Assembly (NCBI GenBank): GCA_021292105.1 | Contig: CM037869.1 | Span: forward strand, 46,027,332-46,091,331 | DNA: 64,000 nt | Direction: 5' to 3' | Source of the DNA: Anadara kagoshimensis | Lineage: Eukaryota; Mollusca; Bivalvia; Arcoida; Arcidae | Shown: one piece after another, positions 39,465 to 51,735 of the stretch | How the letters are laid out: the number at the start of each line of letters is the position of its first letter | Numbering within the stretch: position 1 is the first letter of the stretch | Made by a program: the position numbers and the translations under genes | Notes under the pieces: generated by a model | What the model saw: the letters and a program-made list of their open reading frames with translations, nothing else | The model's database searches: none | What the model was told of the DNA's origin: nothing

Positions 39465-40636
39465 ATGATTTGTGGCACGACACATTATTGACATGATTTT
39501 GCTGTGTTAGAAATAAAATAAATTTCAAAAATATGCAAATTATTAAACCCCTTGTAAAATCCACATGTGTGACAGATGGCAAGCATGGTCATCTAACAAT
39601 TTAAGAGCAAACATGACCAAATTAATAACTCATTAATCAGTGGTCAGTTGTACCCAACATCTCTTCAGGTTAGAAAGTGTGTTAGTTTGTCACATGTTGT
39701 AGAAGAGGGTGGACGAAAATAGGTGAGAGGAGTACTATTTTATACTAAAAAAATTCGCTTAAATAATAGCTTTGATTGGAAAAGTAAAATTGAATACTTA
39801 AAAATTTAATTCAGAAAATCATTTAGAAAAATTTGTGTATTGCAAAAATTGAATCTGTATATTATACAAAAAGTTATTATACAACCAATATCAATATACA
39901 ATGAGTTGCCATTGTCAAAGTTAAGAGTTTCATAATTAGAGATAATGCGTGATTACTAGGGGTAAAAAATATGTTTTGTCATTCAAGGTCCAGCACCTTT
40001 TGCTTTTGAAAGTCCAATATCAACATTGAAATGTCCATATGCAATTTGAAAGAGCAGTATTAATCTTTAAAAAACGGCAGATCCATTTTTTATAGTTAAA
40101 ATTATAAAATATAAGAGTACCATTGCAAAATCAATATATAGGTTCCAAATCCCTGACCCGTGGAATTTTGAACCCCTGCTTAAATTTAAATATATTAAAG
40201 CTGTTTAGAACAATGATTTAACATTTTTATATTGGTTTACTGTATTCAATTTGTTTCAATATTTTGAAATTAAAAAATGATTTTTTTGTATTTTAGGAGT
40301 GTCTAGAATATGTTTTAGTGCAACTTACACAAACAAAAATTGTACTACTTGATTTTATCTCAAAACATTGAATTATATGTTGTCTAGTAGTTGAAGCAGA
40401 TTCTTAGGATTACAAACAATCACAGTGACGGATTTACCACTATATTTTTATGCTAATTAAATTCAAATGGAAATATGTGACAACTTTGTTCAAATTTCAT
40501 GCCATACTAGCCTTTTGGATTAAAATGGATTTGTCTTAATTGTGTGTAATGTTTGCTTTGGTTTTATTTAAATGATCTTGTCCTTAATTTGACCCAGGTC
40601 ACCGTAACCACTTGTTGTAATTCACTTACAGCACGG
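39465..40636. other. AT-rich DNA, possible interior of a larger element
   Basis: TTGTGGCACGAC at 39470 is repeated in inverted orientation as GTCGTGCCACAA near 40769-40780. These could mark ends of a 1.3-kb non-autonomous element that begins beside the 145-bp palindrome. No ORF of note lies between. Confidence 0.35.
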
Positions 40637-40673
40637 CAAAACTGTGCTGTAACTAAATTACAGCACAGTTTTG
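40637..40673. repeat. Perfect 16-bp inverted repeat with 5-nt loop
   Basis: CAAAACTGTGCTGTAA, loop CTAAA, then TTACAGCACAGTTTTG. A third partial copy of TTACAGCAC sits just upstream at 40626. Confidence 0.85.
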
Positions 40674-42299
40674 GGTTGAGGACAATGAAAATTAGGCTCC
40701 GCCCCTACAAGTTATTCACTTGTATGGGGATTTATAGAACATCCGAGAACAAAAGAAAACCTGCATAGTCGTGCCACAAGAGATACATACAATAAAGTAT
40801 CAAATTTCAAATGGCTTGATGAGTGTTACAATGGACATTTGCATAATTCGTCAGTCATTAATTTTTATCCTTTCCATTATAAAGAGTCAGTGAATCGAAC
40901 ACAATATCCCATACCAATCTTCCAATACAACACAATAGTACACTAACTACCGTAACATGAACATAAAACATGATACACCATTGTTTGGTGTGCAAGTTAA
41001 ATTAGAGAACAAATCCTCTGGAGGACCTGGTACAGCCTACTATTGAGTTGATGTATATTTAATAAACTAGTGACAATTTTATGTTGTGTAAAGGTTTTTG
41101 TAAGAATGAACTTCGTTTGCATAACAACAGCAAATAATGCGTCCAAGAATATCCAAATAAATGAATCATTTGCGATGGGATGTCATCATGGGAACATGTA
41201 GCTAGTAGCTTATCAAAGCTTGGTTTCTATTGTTATTCACATATTCACGCAATATGCATATAAAATCAATTAGCATGGGAAAACGCCAGGTTATATATGC
41301 CTTTTACTTTTGGAATAAGAATCTTTTTCTCAAATAGGCTTATCAATTGCATGTTTTCACACGGACTTTGTTGCATACAGTGTCTTAATGTTATTGTGTA
41401 TCGGAGTGGAGTGAAGTAATGGTGTTTTCGTCCCATTCAAGACATCGTGTATTTGAGAATCGCGGTTATGTCCTGAGAAACACCCCAATTGCTCTATTTT
41501 CGCTGGGCTATAAAATTAGATAGGGCATAAAAATTACACCATAAAATGTACAACTACTGAATAAAGCATTTATGTAAATTATCGTGAGAAGTGATTTTAG
41601 AGCAAATGATTTCATATCATGTACGAAGTGAACCTGAACGTTAAACATTAACGGAGCCCTAATTACAATTGATTCCATAAAAAATTGACATAGTTGTAAA
41701 AACAAATTACCGTTGATAAAACACTTTTATTAAAATTCAGAATATTTACATAAATCTTTCGGACAATAAATTTTATGTAAGAGTGATATTAACGAGTACA
41801 TGATGTTCTTTGTAAGTTAAACATTTACGTTTTAACACCGGAAGTTGCACCCTATCATTACAAACAATTTGATTTGAGGTTAAACTGTTACTTCCGTTTT
41901 TCGTTGCCGGAAAGCGTTTTTGTCACGGTCAATCGACTTGTCGCAATGTTAAAAGAACGTTTCTTTGTAAATTAATACCTAGAATCACTATGGACACACG
42001 TCCCTAGTTTAATTCAGTTTACATACACAGCTTTTATATTTTAGCATAAAAATCAATCACGATCTACTTTGTCCAGATGAATCAAACTTTCGTGCTTCGA
42101 GTACTTTGCCAAATAATGATTGTTTTCATTTGAAATCATTATTGGAAACTTGTATTTTTTCTTTTTATGAAGTTAAATGTACCAAGAAATAATTAACGCG
42201 ATTGGGATAAATCTGAACTCGTATATGCCGATTGCAAAAGACACGAGAAACCGTCATGAAAATGTATCTCGACAGGTTGTCCTATTGTATCAGTCTCTT
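40674..42299. other. No gene seen
   Basis: AT-rich, with no coding support. The ORF at 41508-41705 has no recognisable family. Confidence 0.45.
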
Positions 42300-42725
42300 C
42301 TGCAATATCCGACTACTTTTTAGGAACAATTGTTTCATATTTTAAATCTTTGATCATTTAAAAGAATAAATGCACTGGATAAAAGGAATATTGTGTTCAT
42401 TTCATAATTTGTATGTAAAAAATGAAACTTTTTTTATTCAAAGAAGAGTTCCTTTATAAAATTTTCAGAGGATCCAGTCTCACTCCTTTGGTGAAAAGTT
42501 ACCGAGTTTAAAGTTTTCAAAGTCTCCTCCGAAATATCACTACTTTTTAAGAACAGTTGTTATGTATTCTAAATCTTAGATAATTAAAAGAAATAAATGC
42601 ACTAGATAGAAGGGACAATATGTTCATTTCAAAATTTTTGTTGGATTCTATTTTATTCTTTCTCGAGTATCCGGTCCTATTTCCTTAGTGAAAAATTTCA
42701 CGTGTTTAAAGTTCTCAAAGTTTTA
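42300..42725 (+). repeat. Tandem duplication, period about 227 bp, each unit ending in dispersed repeat A
   Basis: CTACTTTTTAGGAACAATTG (about 42313) recurs as CTACTTTTTAAGAACAGTTG (about 42540). Both are followed by AATAAATGCACT and a TGTTCATTTCA block. Repeat A cores close each unit, at 42462-42532 and 42660-42725. Confidence 0.75.
42462..42532 (+). repeat. Dispersed repeat A, copy 7 (short)
   Basis: GGATCCAGTCTCACTCCTTT and GAGTTTAAAGTTTTCAAAGT correspond to the core and the following block. Confidence 0.55.
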
Positions 42726-42785
42726 ATTTGCGTTTTTGTGATTGTTATTTGGACATGGGCCGATATATCTGTGTTTGATTGATAA
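42660..42785 (+). repeat. Dispersed repeat A, copy 8
   Basis: AGTATCCGGTCCTATTTCC, CACGTGTTTAAAGTTCTC and TTTGGACATGGGCCGATAT match the family order. Confidence 0.65.
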
Positions 42786-43168
42786 GCATGAATTAAAACG
42801 GCCAAATCCAACTCGTAAATGTTGTCATTATTTACACCTCTACTTGAAAAATTAACGAAATATGGCAGTGTACGTTTCCTGATTTACCAGACTATTCCGT
42901 TTTTATATTGAGACGCCCTAAAACACATTTGTTATGGTATATATTATATCGAGATGACTTCCATCAAGATCGACAACGTGTAAAAGCACACACCATTTCC
43001 TCCCTAAAGCTTTTTGTCTGACATGACACGATTCATTTATTGATAAAATTGATAACTGGTATTTCTAATAATAAATCTATTACGGAAAAATAATTACATG
43101 CCTGGGACATTTACAGTGCATTAATATATATACAGCCATCAGCTGTGTATGAACATATGTACTTTTTA

Positions 43169-43608
43169 CAGTACAGGCCTGTCAAAAATTTAACACTGAC
43201 CCAACAAATGGGTGCCGAATCAGATGTTTATCTCGTCTTATCCTTGTAAGCTATATATCGACAGCTGCTGGCTATATATCTGCAGTTTTTCCGTCACTAG
43301 CTATACATATCTGGCTAGACTTGCACCAGTCCCTATATTAAATTATTAATTTCAGTATCTTGCCCCTTTAAAACTATTACAGAGTTCAACTGACAAAAGT
43401 CAATTTACTATCAAAACCCGGGAATATAGGCCTATATTCCTGGGTTTTGATAGTAAATTGACTTTTGTCAGTTGATCTCTGTTATAGTTTTAAAGGGGCA
43501 AGATACTGAAATAAATAATTTAATATAGGGACTTGTGCAAGTCTAATATCTGGCCCACTCGACAACTTTTTGTTAGCTCGGTGCTAAATTTTCGACACGT
43601 TTGTACTG
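43169..43608. mobile_element. CAGTACAGACC MITE, copy 7, split by a palindrome
   Basis: TA-flanked, with left end CAGTACAGGCCTGTCAAAAA and right end TTTTCGACACGTTTGTACTG. The interior keeps GCTATATATCGACAGCTGC and GTTAGCTCGGTGCTAAA. A 230-bp palindrome interrupts it at 43316-43545. Confidence 0.88.
43316..43545. mobile_element. 230-bp near-perfect palindromic element with 9-bp target duplication
   Basis: Two 115-bp arms meet at AATATAGG/CCTATATT (43430/43431). The ends are TAGACTTGCAC and GTGCAAGTCTA. ATATCTGGC occurs immediately on both sides (43307-43315 and 43546-43554), a 9-bp target duplication. Long palindromic arms plus a 9-bp duplication fit a Mutator-like (MULE) foldback element. The class is inferred, since no transposase is present. 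Confidence 0.88.
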
Positions 43609-44542
43609 TATTATGCATTAATATACCTATCTACTTATTGAAAATTGAAATCAAGTACATTTACAAAATATTACTTAAGGTAAACCCCATTAGACATGTT
43701 AAACAACTTCAACATTCATATAATATTGAATATTTTCATTCTAATATTGAATCTGTTAATTCCTTGACTTAAATAACTAGTAATATTGAATGTTTTAATA
43801 CTTACTTTTGTCCCTCATATGGGGCGACCTATATATCTATACATTTGTATATCGACTTCTTACTCTTTATAAATACAATTTTAGATAAAAAGATATTGCT
43901 TTTAAAATATTAGTAGTACAGGTGTCAAAAATTTATTTTAACTGGAATTCTGGCCCTAAGCATAGATCGAAAATTAAGAGCTCTCTAATATCTTTTATAA
44001 AGTATCTATACGTTCCCATTTAAATCAATTCAAATTAAATTGTTCACTTTGAGCAGGTTTAAAAGCAATTATAACCATTAAGTGTTGAGTAATACTTTCT
44101 TACTATACATAATTTATGGTTCTCTTTGTAACGGGTTTTATTTATCAGCTCATAACGTATAATTCTCAGTAATCCTAAAATCAAACCATGACTCTGCTTG
44201 TTAAGGAACCGTCTGTTGAAAAGTACATCGTAACTCTATATGCAGTGGAACTAAATCATTGGATACTATTCTATCATTCTATATATTCACATGCCGATGT
44301 ATGCCAACATCACTATCCCAAAACCATAAAAATATTGTAAACTGGCGTTTATACAATGCTCTCCTTATGTAGGACTTTTTGTTTTCAGTGGTTTCAATAT
44401 GTCCATGTTTAGTGACTTTTTGTTCCTTTGTTGTCTTTTTTCTTTCATGTTTATTTGCTTCGCTTTTGTCAAGGGATACACAAGATGGCGACATTAAATC
44501 CCACAACACTAAACAACTCAACTGAATTGTCAGTATATTAGA
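43609..44542. other. No gene seen
   Basis: The ORF at 44279-44581 (-) is Lys-rich, unrecognised, and runs into the minisatellite. Confidence 0.4.
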
Positions 44543-45058
44543 TATGGTTATGAATCCCCTCTCAGAAAAGTGCTCCATCAATATATTGGTTACTGTTTGT
44601 AACCTGCCCCGTCAGATTTGCAATGCTTATGGTTTGCACCCCCTCAAAGGACCGGTGTTTGAGCGCTATATTGGTTTACGACTTAAACCCTTTCAAGACC
44701 AAATTAGCTATGGTTTATCCCCTAAGACAAGTGTACCATCACTTTATTGGTTGTGGTTTGGTTGTGGTTTGTAACCCTCTTCCCTTCAGACAAGTGCTTC
44801 ATCGGTTTATTTGCTATGCATTGTAACCCTCTCCCCTGAGACCAGTGTTTGATGACTATATTAGCTATGATTTATACGCCGTCTACCCGATAATACTTTT
44901 ATTTGTTACACTCCCCCCCTCAGACAAGTGTACCATCGCGTTATTGGTAATGGTTTGTGACACTACCTATCCCCTCAGACCAGTGTTTGATGACTATATT
45001 AGCTATGATTTATAATACGTCTACCCGATAAGACTTTTATTTGTTATATGTTTATTAT
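44543..45058 (+). repeat. Degenerate minisatellite, unit about 55-65 bp
   Basis: Units follow the pattern CCCCTCAGACAAGTGTACC, then TTATTGGTTATGGTTTGTAA. At least seven diverged units are visible. A 78-bp block starting ACCAGTGTTTGATGACTATA is duplicated at 44841 and 44979, a higher-order period of 138 bp. The ORFs at 44544-44774 and 44623-44826 come from the repeat. Confidence 0.75.
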
Positions 45059-45984
45059 CTCTGTGTTTTATGTGTAGTATATTAATAATTTGTCACCTCT
45101 ACTATGATTTATGTAAAAATAATACTCATACAAACATCCAGATAGTGTAATCAGTTATACTGAGGCGAGAAATATTACAACACGTTAGATTGATAAGCCT
45201 AGTAACTTTGAGTGTGGACAGATACATACAAGTATTTGTTCAGGGTAGATACGGGTTATCTTTGTACAAAAAATGCACAGATAGTATAATCATTACGATA
45301 TAAAAGAAATGTGTTCCCTTTGGTAAGGGTCTGGTGTGCGATTTGGGTTATTTATTGCAACAAATAGGTTAGCCTGAAGGACAGAACTGGGAGGGTAAAT
45401 GTGCTTCATTCAACTTAACGTGAACCCTGTATATCTATTGACCATTGTTGCTGTAGAAATATGATTTTGTGACCTGGAACATTACGAAAAATTACTGAAA
45501 ATTAGGAAATATTCAAAGGTAAATGCGAAAGTCGTGTTATTTGTGAGGTTCTTAGAGTATCACCTTGTCTTGGGTATTAAATAAATATCTCCATCACACC
45601 CAAACAGTGACGGTTGTTTTCTATCCCTTTAGATAATTACCTAGGATAAAGCATTAATGAAGCATGTTACAGTGGCTCCAGTAGCCCGAACAACAATCCA
45701 ATACAAAAGGTAGATTTGTAGTTTGGTAGTTAGGCTTCATTTGAAGGATTCAATATTGGCTGTAAGGAATTGGTACGCTGGGCAACAAGTAGCTTTTCAA
45801 GTAAATGATTCAGCTTAATAATTCCTGACACTATGTTAATTTCTTGTCCTAACGTTGTACCCAATGTATGTTTTGTTTCTAACGGCCAAACCGGAAAATA
45901 GCACTTTTAGGCGTTTTTTGAAAATACATTCCTTAGATCATAGGAATTTTTACTGCAACCAAACATGAAATTCCGATCCATTTT
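45059..45984. other. No gene seen
   Basis: No coding or repeat structure that I can support. Confidence 0.45.
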
Positions 45985-46085
45985 CAATCACAATCCCAAA
46001 AGCAAAGTAAAAACTTGGAAAGCGTCAATTGAAGCACTTGAATCTTCACCAGGGGAGAGAACAAGGTGGTATTTGTTTCTGACCA
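45985..46085 (-). repeat. Dispersed repeat A, copy 9
   Basis: AATCACAATCCCAAAAGCAA, AGTAAAAACTTGGAAAGCG and CTTCACCAGGGGAGAGA follow the complement of the family order. Confidence 0.6.
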
Positions 46086-47494
46086 ATAAAGTACTTTGGA
46101 CACTGTACCCTATAAAGTACTTGTAGATTTTAATGATAACCTTAACTACCAATCACAACTAACACCCACAAATTATACAGGAACTAACGGAAATAAATAG
46201 AAATCTAATATTGAAACGAACAACGTAAAACCAAACATCACGAAATGTTGGTATTTCAAAAAATATATGAAATAGCTTTATAATAAGAAGTCAATTTTAT
46301 AAAGCAGAAAGTCAAACAAGATTTTAAAGATAGTGTTTGCCTTTCCTGACTGTTAGTGACCACTTAGTAATTACCCAGCTGGACTGTTAAAATACTCTAT
46401 TTACCCATCAGATAGTTAGACACCTGTGTGCCCTGCCTGACCTAAAGTACTAATTTATTTACTATAAAACACACAATATATGTACAACAAAAAATATCCA
46501 ATATACAACACTACAATAAATGTTTAACAATCCCCCCACCTGCAATATGTGAGTTCTAGCTCCAATTGAATCCTTATAAAACGGGGATTGATACTTTGAG
46601 TTCGCTGTATACAATTATCTGAATTTCTTACAATTTTCTGCTTCTTAACTTTTTTATTACAAAAAATTCAGTGGGAAAAGGGTTTAAAAAGAGCATTTAA
46701 TTTAAACAAGCATGAAATAAAGTATAGTAAAGTATACAACCCCCTGATCGATATACTCCTATAAGGTACTCAAGTCCGGGCAATAATACTGTTTTAAAAC
46801 TTTAAATTTTTTTTAACTTTATCAACGTCCTTTTTATACATAGGTTTAAATATATCCAAGTTTTTTCTTTCATATATTTTATCTAATTCAATCGCTACAA
46901 GGTTATCAAAGGGGTTTGAACATATATTTTAAAACTTTATATTTCCTATGGGAATTTATTGAATGATAAACTTGCAGGTGAAAAACTCATTAGAAATGAG
47001 TTGAGAAGTTTTTTGGTTTTTTATCAGATAAACCGTTGTTCTTTGTTTGCATAATTTATGAAAGGTTGTAATTTAACAAGAAAATATATGTTAATGTTGT
47101 GTAACATGTAAAATGATTATACTGCTGATTTTCTCACATTCTCAGTCTAAGATTTGGGGGAGATCGTTAGAAATTCTGTTGAAACTTTCACTCCAACGTG
47201 CTCAAATAATTATTAACTCTCAATTCATACGTTCATATCAATAGTCTAAAATAGATTCAGCTATGTTCATTTTGAGCTGACATCATTACAGTATCATTTC
47301 ATTTTAAGAGTTCTGTGTCTGACATAAAGCGCCAATTACTATTAATGTATATATTTTTGCTAATTTTTATAAATGACCGTGTCTCATGAGTCTTTTAGGC
47401 TGGATGTCATGAAATTTTATCGTTATTGTGTATGTTTTATAGCATGTGACAAGTTAATAAAATAAATTATATACTATCTTGAATGGGTTATTGT
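46086..47494. other. No gene seen
   Basis: Strongly AT-rich with no supported feature. Confidence 0.45.
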
Positions 47495-47625
47495 TTACCC
47501 TTTCGGATCACACGGTCTCACTTCCCTATTGGAAGTTCACGTGTTTAACTTACCTTGCCAGTTTTCAGTTTTTACTTTGCTTCGTGATTATGATCTGGGA
47601 AAGGATTTGTATGTACCATGAAACA
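47495..47625 (+). repeat. Dispersed repeat A, copy 10
   Basis: GGATCACACGGTCTCACTTC, GAAGTTCACGTGTTTAAC, CCAGTTTTCAGTTTTTAC and GATTATGATCTGGG match the family. Confidence 0.8.
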
Positions 47626-47759
47626 GAAAATACCCACCCTATGAATACTTAAAGAATCAATCTAAACAAAAAACCCAATTTTATCAAATGAACTGCAACG
47701 GCCCGACTATGCAGTCGAGGATTGAGATCCCTAAATAAAAGCTCTGAATAGGATCTTAC

Positions 47760-47852
47760 CTGTAGTCCCAGAAAGGGTACTTTGTCTGAGGGACGCCGGC
47801 CTTCTGTCCATAAGTTCGCTTTAGATAGGCTTCCATAACCATTGCTTAACAT
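47760..47852 (-). CDS. Candidate first coding exon of an unidentified gene
   Basis: Thirty-one codons from ATG read MLSNGYGSLSKANLWTEG and then RRPSDKVPFLGLQ. They end exactly at CAG followed by the donor GTAAGATCC. An in-frame TGA lies two codons before the ATG. The base and codon use is richer in G+C than the surroundings. I do not recognise the protein. No partner exon was found at lower coordinates, and a repeat-derived origin is possible because the frame continues past the donor into tRNA-like sequence. Confidence 0.35.
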
Positions 47853-50021
47853 CCATCAAACTGAACATCAAAGCAGCAATCATATCCAACTGCCATCTCC
47901 GAAAATTAACAACAAAATCCTCGGCTAAATTAAATCCACTGAAAATGAAAACTCGTCACATTTTGTCAGAAAGTAATATGTTTCTCCACTTAATATATTA
48001 TAAAAATGTCTTTAAAATCCACTTGGAACTTTATGGTGATAAGAATAATTTTTCTCCAGTTTAAAGATAAAAAATATTTTAAAAATCCACTTGTAATGAC
48101 TATCTATAACTTTGATAAAGTCTAATAAATCCCGACCACAGATAAAACAATATTTTATCTTAAGTTGAAATCGAACAAAACACTTGTATCACATGTTGAA
48201 TAACTAAACATAGGTTTTCCTATATCAACTTTATATCTTTAATTTTTTTTAGATATATTTGTATGTATTGAATATCAGATAGGTAAAAAACCTGTAAATA
48301 CTGTAATTAAACTGTTATATACAGGTGTATAATGTTAAACACATCGACACGTTTCTATCAGCAATACACGTCCAACTACCTGTGCTACCTTTATACAACT
48401 AAACTGTTCATCATATCGGCAATGTTGTTATACTTTATGTATAACGGAACCAGTAATTCAGTTTAACACGAGTCGGTAGTGTTATACCTGTCCATTGCTA
48501 CCTGTCGACTTAATATATCGTCGTGTGCTTAAGATGTGTATTGATCGTGACGTCATTAATACTAACGCGCGCTGGAACAGTCTGTAGTAATACCTGACCA
48601 GAACTTATTTTTATCACATAAGCTGTTTAAAATTTTATCCCTTTTCTTTTCCAGCAGATAAACATACAAATAAGTAATACGTATTTTAAACTTCTTTTCT
48701 TAAATTATTCATGATTTTTCTTTTTTATAAGCTAAGTAAAAAGTGAATACGGTTTTTACACATGAACGAGGTTAGATTTTTTTGTAAAGATTGTGTAGTT
48801 TGTATTTATTTCATTGTCTGGTTTAGTAAAAACTCCATGCACTAATACATGCATGAATGAGAGTTTAGAAAAAAATCCTTTCGCTTAAATTATTCCATTT
48901 TTTAACTTCAGGTATTTAGCTAAGTAAAAACTGAACACATTTTGTATTTGCATACGGCTTTGAAAAAATATACCTTAATTTATTGAGGATGGTTGTCTCT
49001 TTAAAATTAGCTTGCGTTTGCTATATATGTTTGATTCAATATGTGATACCGAGTGTAACAAGCTGAAAAGATGGGTTTATCCGCCGTGTGAGCAGAGATG
49101 AGCATTATGAAAGCGACTGTTGAATTAGGGACATTTAATATATATGTATAAACCTTTATGCACCATAAATTTTGAATCCCTCCTTGTACAGGTTACTTTA
49201 TTATTCAGTTATATAATAGTGGAATTATAAGGTTTAATGACATTGTAACCTTCAAGTAATTTGTGGTTTTGGTTTGCACTTGAGTAGAATAAAACTGAAT
49301 GGACAAAGTCAGATTGTAACTAAATGCAAATTCATTAATGGAACTTTAAGAAATATTAATGCTGCTCCCACATTCATGCAAGGATAGAATAAGACAACAC
49401 ACATGTTGACAATCTATCCAACACATTTTGCTGGATTGTGTACCTTGCACCTACAAGGGATACTTTTTAATCAGCATTATCAATGCAAGATCTTTTTAGT
49501 AATGTCAGTGGACACCAAATTTTAAACTTCCTTCGGAAAATTAACCTGTATAATAAAATATAGTTATTTTATCATATATAACCCATAAATTGTCTGTGAT
49601 ATAACTGGTTTTTATCAGTTTAGCAATAGTTTTATTAAAATTTATTTATTGCTATTTTTAGTTTTACATTTTAATACTTTGAGTTATTGATGCTATTGTA
49701 TCTTTTTTTAGCCGCGAATAGCTGAAATAGTGCCGATGCGGATTTAAACAATCTCTCGCTCACTCACTTGGTTTTGTATTCAACCACATCCTTGGATACC
49801 ATTTCATAATAAGATCCGGTTCCTGTTAAAAGCTACTTGAAATGATTTTGTCCTTACACAAAGTATTTGTTCACAGTCGGACGTTTTTTAATTAATATTT
49901 TTGGCTGTTCCCACTCTCACAATAATGCCTTAACTTACTTACAATCAGTTTACTTTTCTTGACTTGCCAGTTTTTTTTGGGGTTTTATTTCAAGTTTTAC
50001 CTTTGCTTTTGGGATGGTCAT
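47853..50021. other. No gene seen
   Basis: AT-rich sequence. The isolated TGACGTCA at about 48549 has no associated gene start that I can see. Confidence 0.45.
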
Positions 50022-50160
50022 TTGGCTTACCCTGCCGGAGCACCAGAACTCGCAACATGATGGAAGATCTCGTGTTAAACAAGTTTGCCAGTTTTCAAAG
50101 TTTTTACTTTGCATTTTGGATTGTGATTTAGATATGGACCGATATGTTTGCCTAAAGTTT
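50022..50160 (+). repeat. Dispersed repeat A, copy 11
   Basis: CTTACCCTGCCGGAGCACCA, then GCCAGTTTTCAAAGTTTTTA and TAGATATGGACCGATATGTT. The ORF at 50014-50241 is repeat-derived. Confidence 0.8.
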
Positions 50161-50334
50161 CATTTGTATTTGACTACATTACTTGACATAATTTTGTCAT
50201 TATACCTAGTGCTTGTTTACAGTCAGAAGTTTTATAATTAGCAATTATCTTGTCCAGTTCCAATTTCAACATTTTCCTTAATTTGCATTTCCCTTCACTT
50301 AAATATAGTAAATATGAATTGTGCATGATTGTAT

Positions 50335-50425
50335 TTAACTTATCTTGCAAGTTTTGAAAGTTTTCATTTTGATTTTTGGATTGTGAGACATGAACCGGTA
50401 TGTCAGCAGTTTGGTCTATTATACT
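50335..50425 (+). repeat. Dispersed repeat A, copy 12 (3' part only)
   Basis: CTTGCAAGTTTTGAAAGTTT and GACATGAACCGGTATGTC match the second half of the family. Confidence 0.6.
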
Positions 50426-51237
50426 GTTATTCCAATTTGGTCTTTCTATCGCTCAATTCTACTGGAATTTTCTGTATGCATTTGAAACATATGTAACATT
50501 CCAAAACAAAATTCCAAGTGAACATTTCGAATTAAGATTAAAAAATCTCCAGAATGCGACTAAGTTATAATCAATGCAAAATTCTAGGTTAAAGTTTTAG
50601 TTTGACATTTTAGAGGACAAGACGTACCCTACTGAAAGCATATCAGCTTAACATTGATTAGATTATAGGATTTACATAGGGTTACTGATATAACTCGGCT
50701 TATAAGACAATAAATTGTTTATATATACCAACGTATATTATAAATAATTCAACTCTATTGATATCCAGCTTTAAATATCACAAAAGTTACATAATAAGAT
50801 CAATAAGGCTAAGTTCTTAATACAGGGCATTTAAATCGAAATATTTCCAATTTGTTCCCTCATTTTCAAAACGTTCAGTTTAACGGTTTTGAAGGAACAG
50901 TAGCTTACCTTGACGATTCAGCTATAGGTGCAATACGAAACTTTTAGATTTAGACATTTTCAATTTATTGCCGTTATTTTCATATTAATTAAAAACAAAT
51001 TAATTCAATCAGTGTCATGTGCTAAATTTTGAATACTTTTTAATACAAATTTAGAAAATCCACAGAAAGGTTGTATAAAATATTAACCCCTTTCCTTTCG
51101 TAGACAAGTTTCAAAAGCAACATATCTCATACCACGATTAATAAAGTACAAGTTTATATAAAGCATTGTTACAGCTTCGATAAATATCTCCAATTTTTTT
51201 TATTATTTTGAATTTAAGTTTTGTCTCATTGTTCGAA
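50426..51237. other. No gene seen
   Basis: A lone arm resembling the hairpin mini-element (TCATGTGCTAAATTTTGAAT) starts near 51015, but its partner arm is badly worn. Confidence 0.4.
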
Positions 51238-51330
51238 AACTTGCAAATTAAGTTAAACATGTGAACCTCTAACAGGGAAGTGAGACCTGGTGCTTTGGAA
51301 GGTTAAGCATCTCTTGTCTAGTAAGCTATT
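51238..51330 (-). repeat. Dispersed repeat A, copy 13
   Basis: ACATGTGAACCTCTAACAGG, GAAGTGAGACCTGGTGC and GGAAGGTTAAGCATCTC. A 10-bp inverted repeat (TTGAACCGCA/TGCGGTTCAA) directly follows at 51329-51371. Confidence 0.65.
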
Positions 51331-51591
51331 TTGAACCGCATATTCGTATGTGTGAAATCTGCGGTTCAACAAAGCTACACCCGCGTCGTGTGGAATCAAA
51401 ATTAAAATTAAAGGAACATAAAACTCAAAATCATAACTCAATTCACACATAGCATATAGTCAGTTTCAAATTGACACATGGTCATTTATAACCTTTCTGT
51501 TGCAATGTTTTCATGACATAACATAACTATGGCTTAAATGAATTTATGGTTTTGACAGGCATACAACATTGGAATCAGCATAACAGAGAAA

Positions 51592-51735
51592 AACAAACAT
51601 ACAGATTCATATTCAAATCACAACTTCCATGAAACAAAGTAAAACTTTGAAAACAGACAAAATCAGTTAAACGCGTAAACTTCCCCCAGCACAGAAGTGA
51701 GGCCGGTTGTCCCGAAAGGGTTAAGTACCTTATCG
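51592..51735 (-). repeat. Dispersed repeat A, copy 14
   Basis: AAACATACAGATTCATATTC, AAGTAAAACTTTGAAAACAG, AGTGAGGCCGGTTGTCCCG and AAAGGGTTAAG. The ORF at 51575-51823 covers it and is not a gene. Confidence 0.8.

Noticed and set aside
44279-44581. 100-codon Lys/Glu-rich frame
   Set aside because: No family resemblance, no splice borders, and it runs into the minisatellite.
51015-51055. Fifth hairpin mini-element
   Set aside because: One arm is recognisable, but the other is too degraded to pair.
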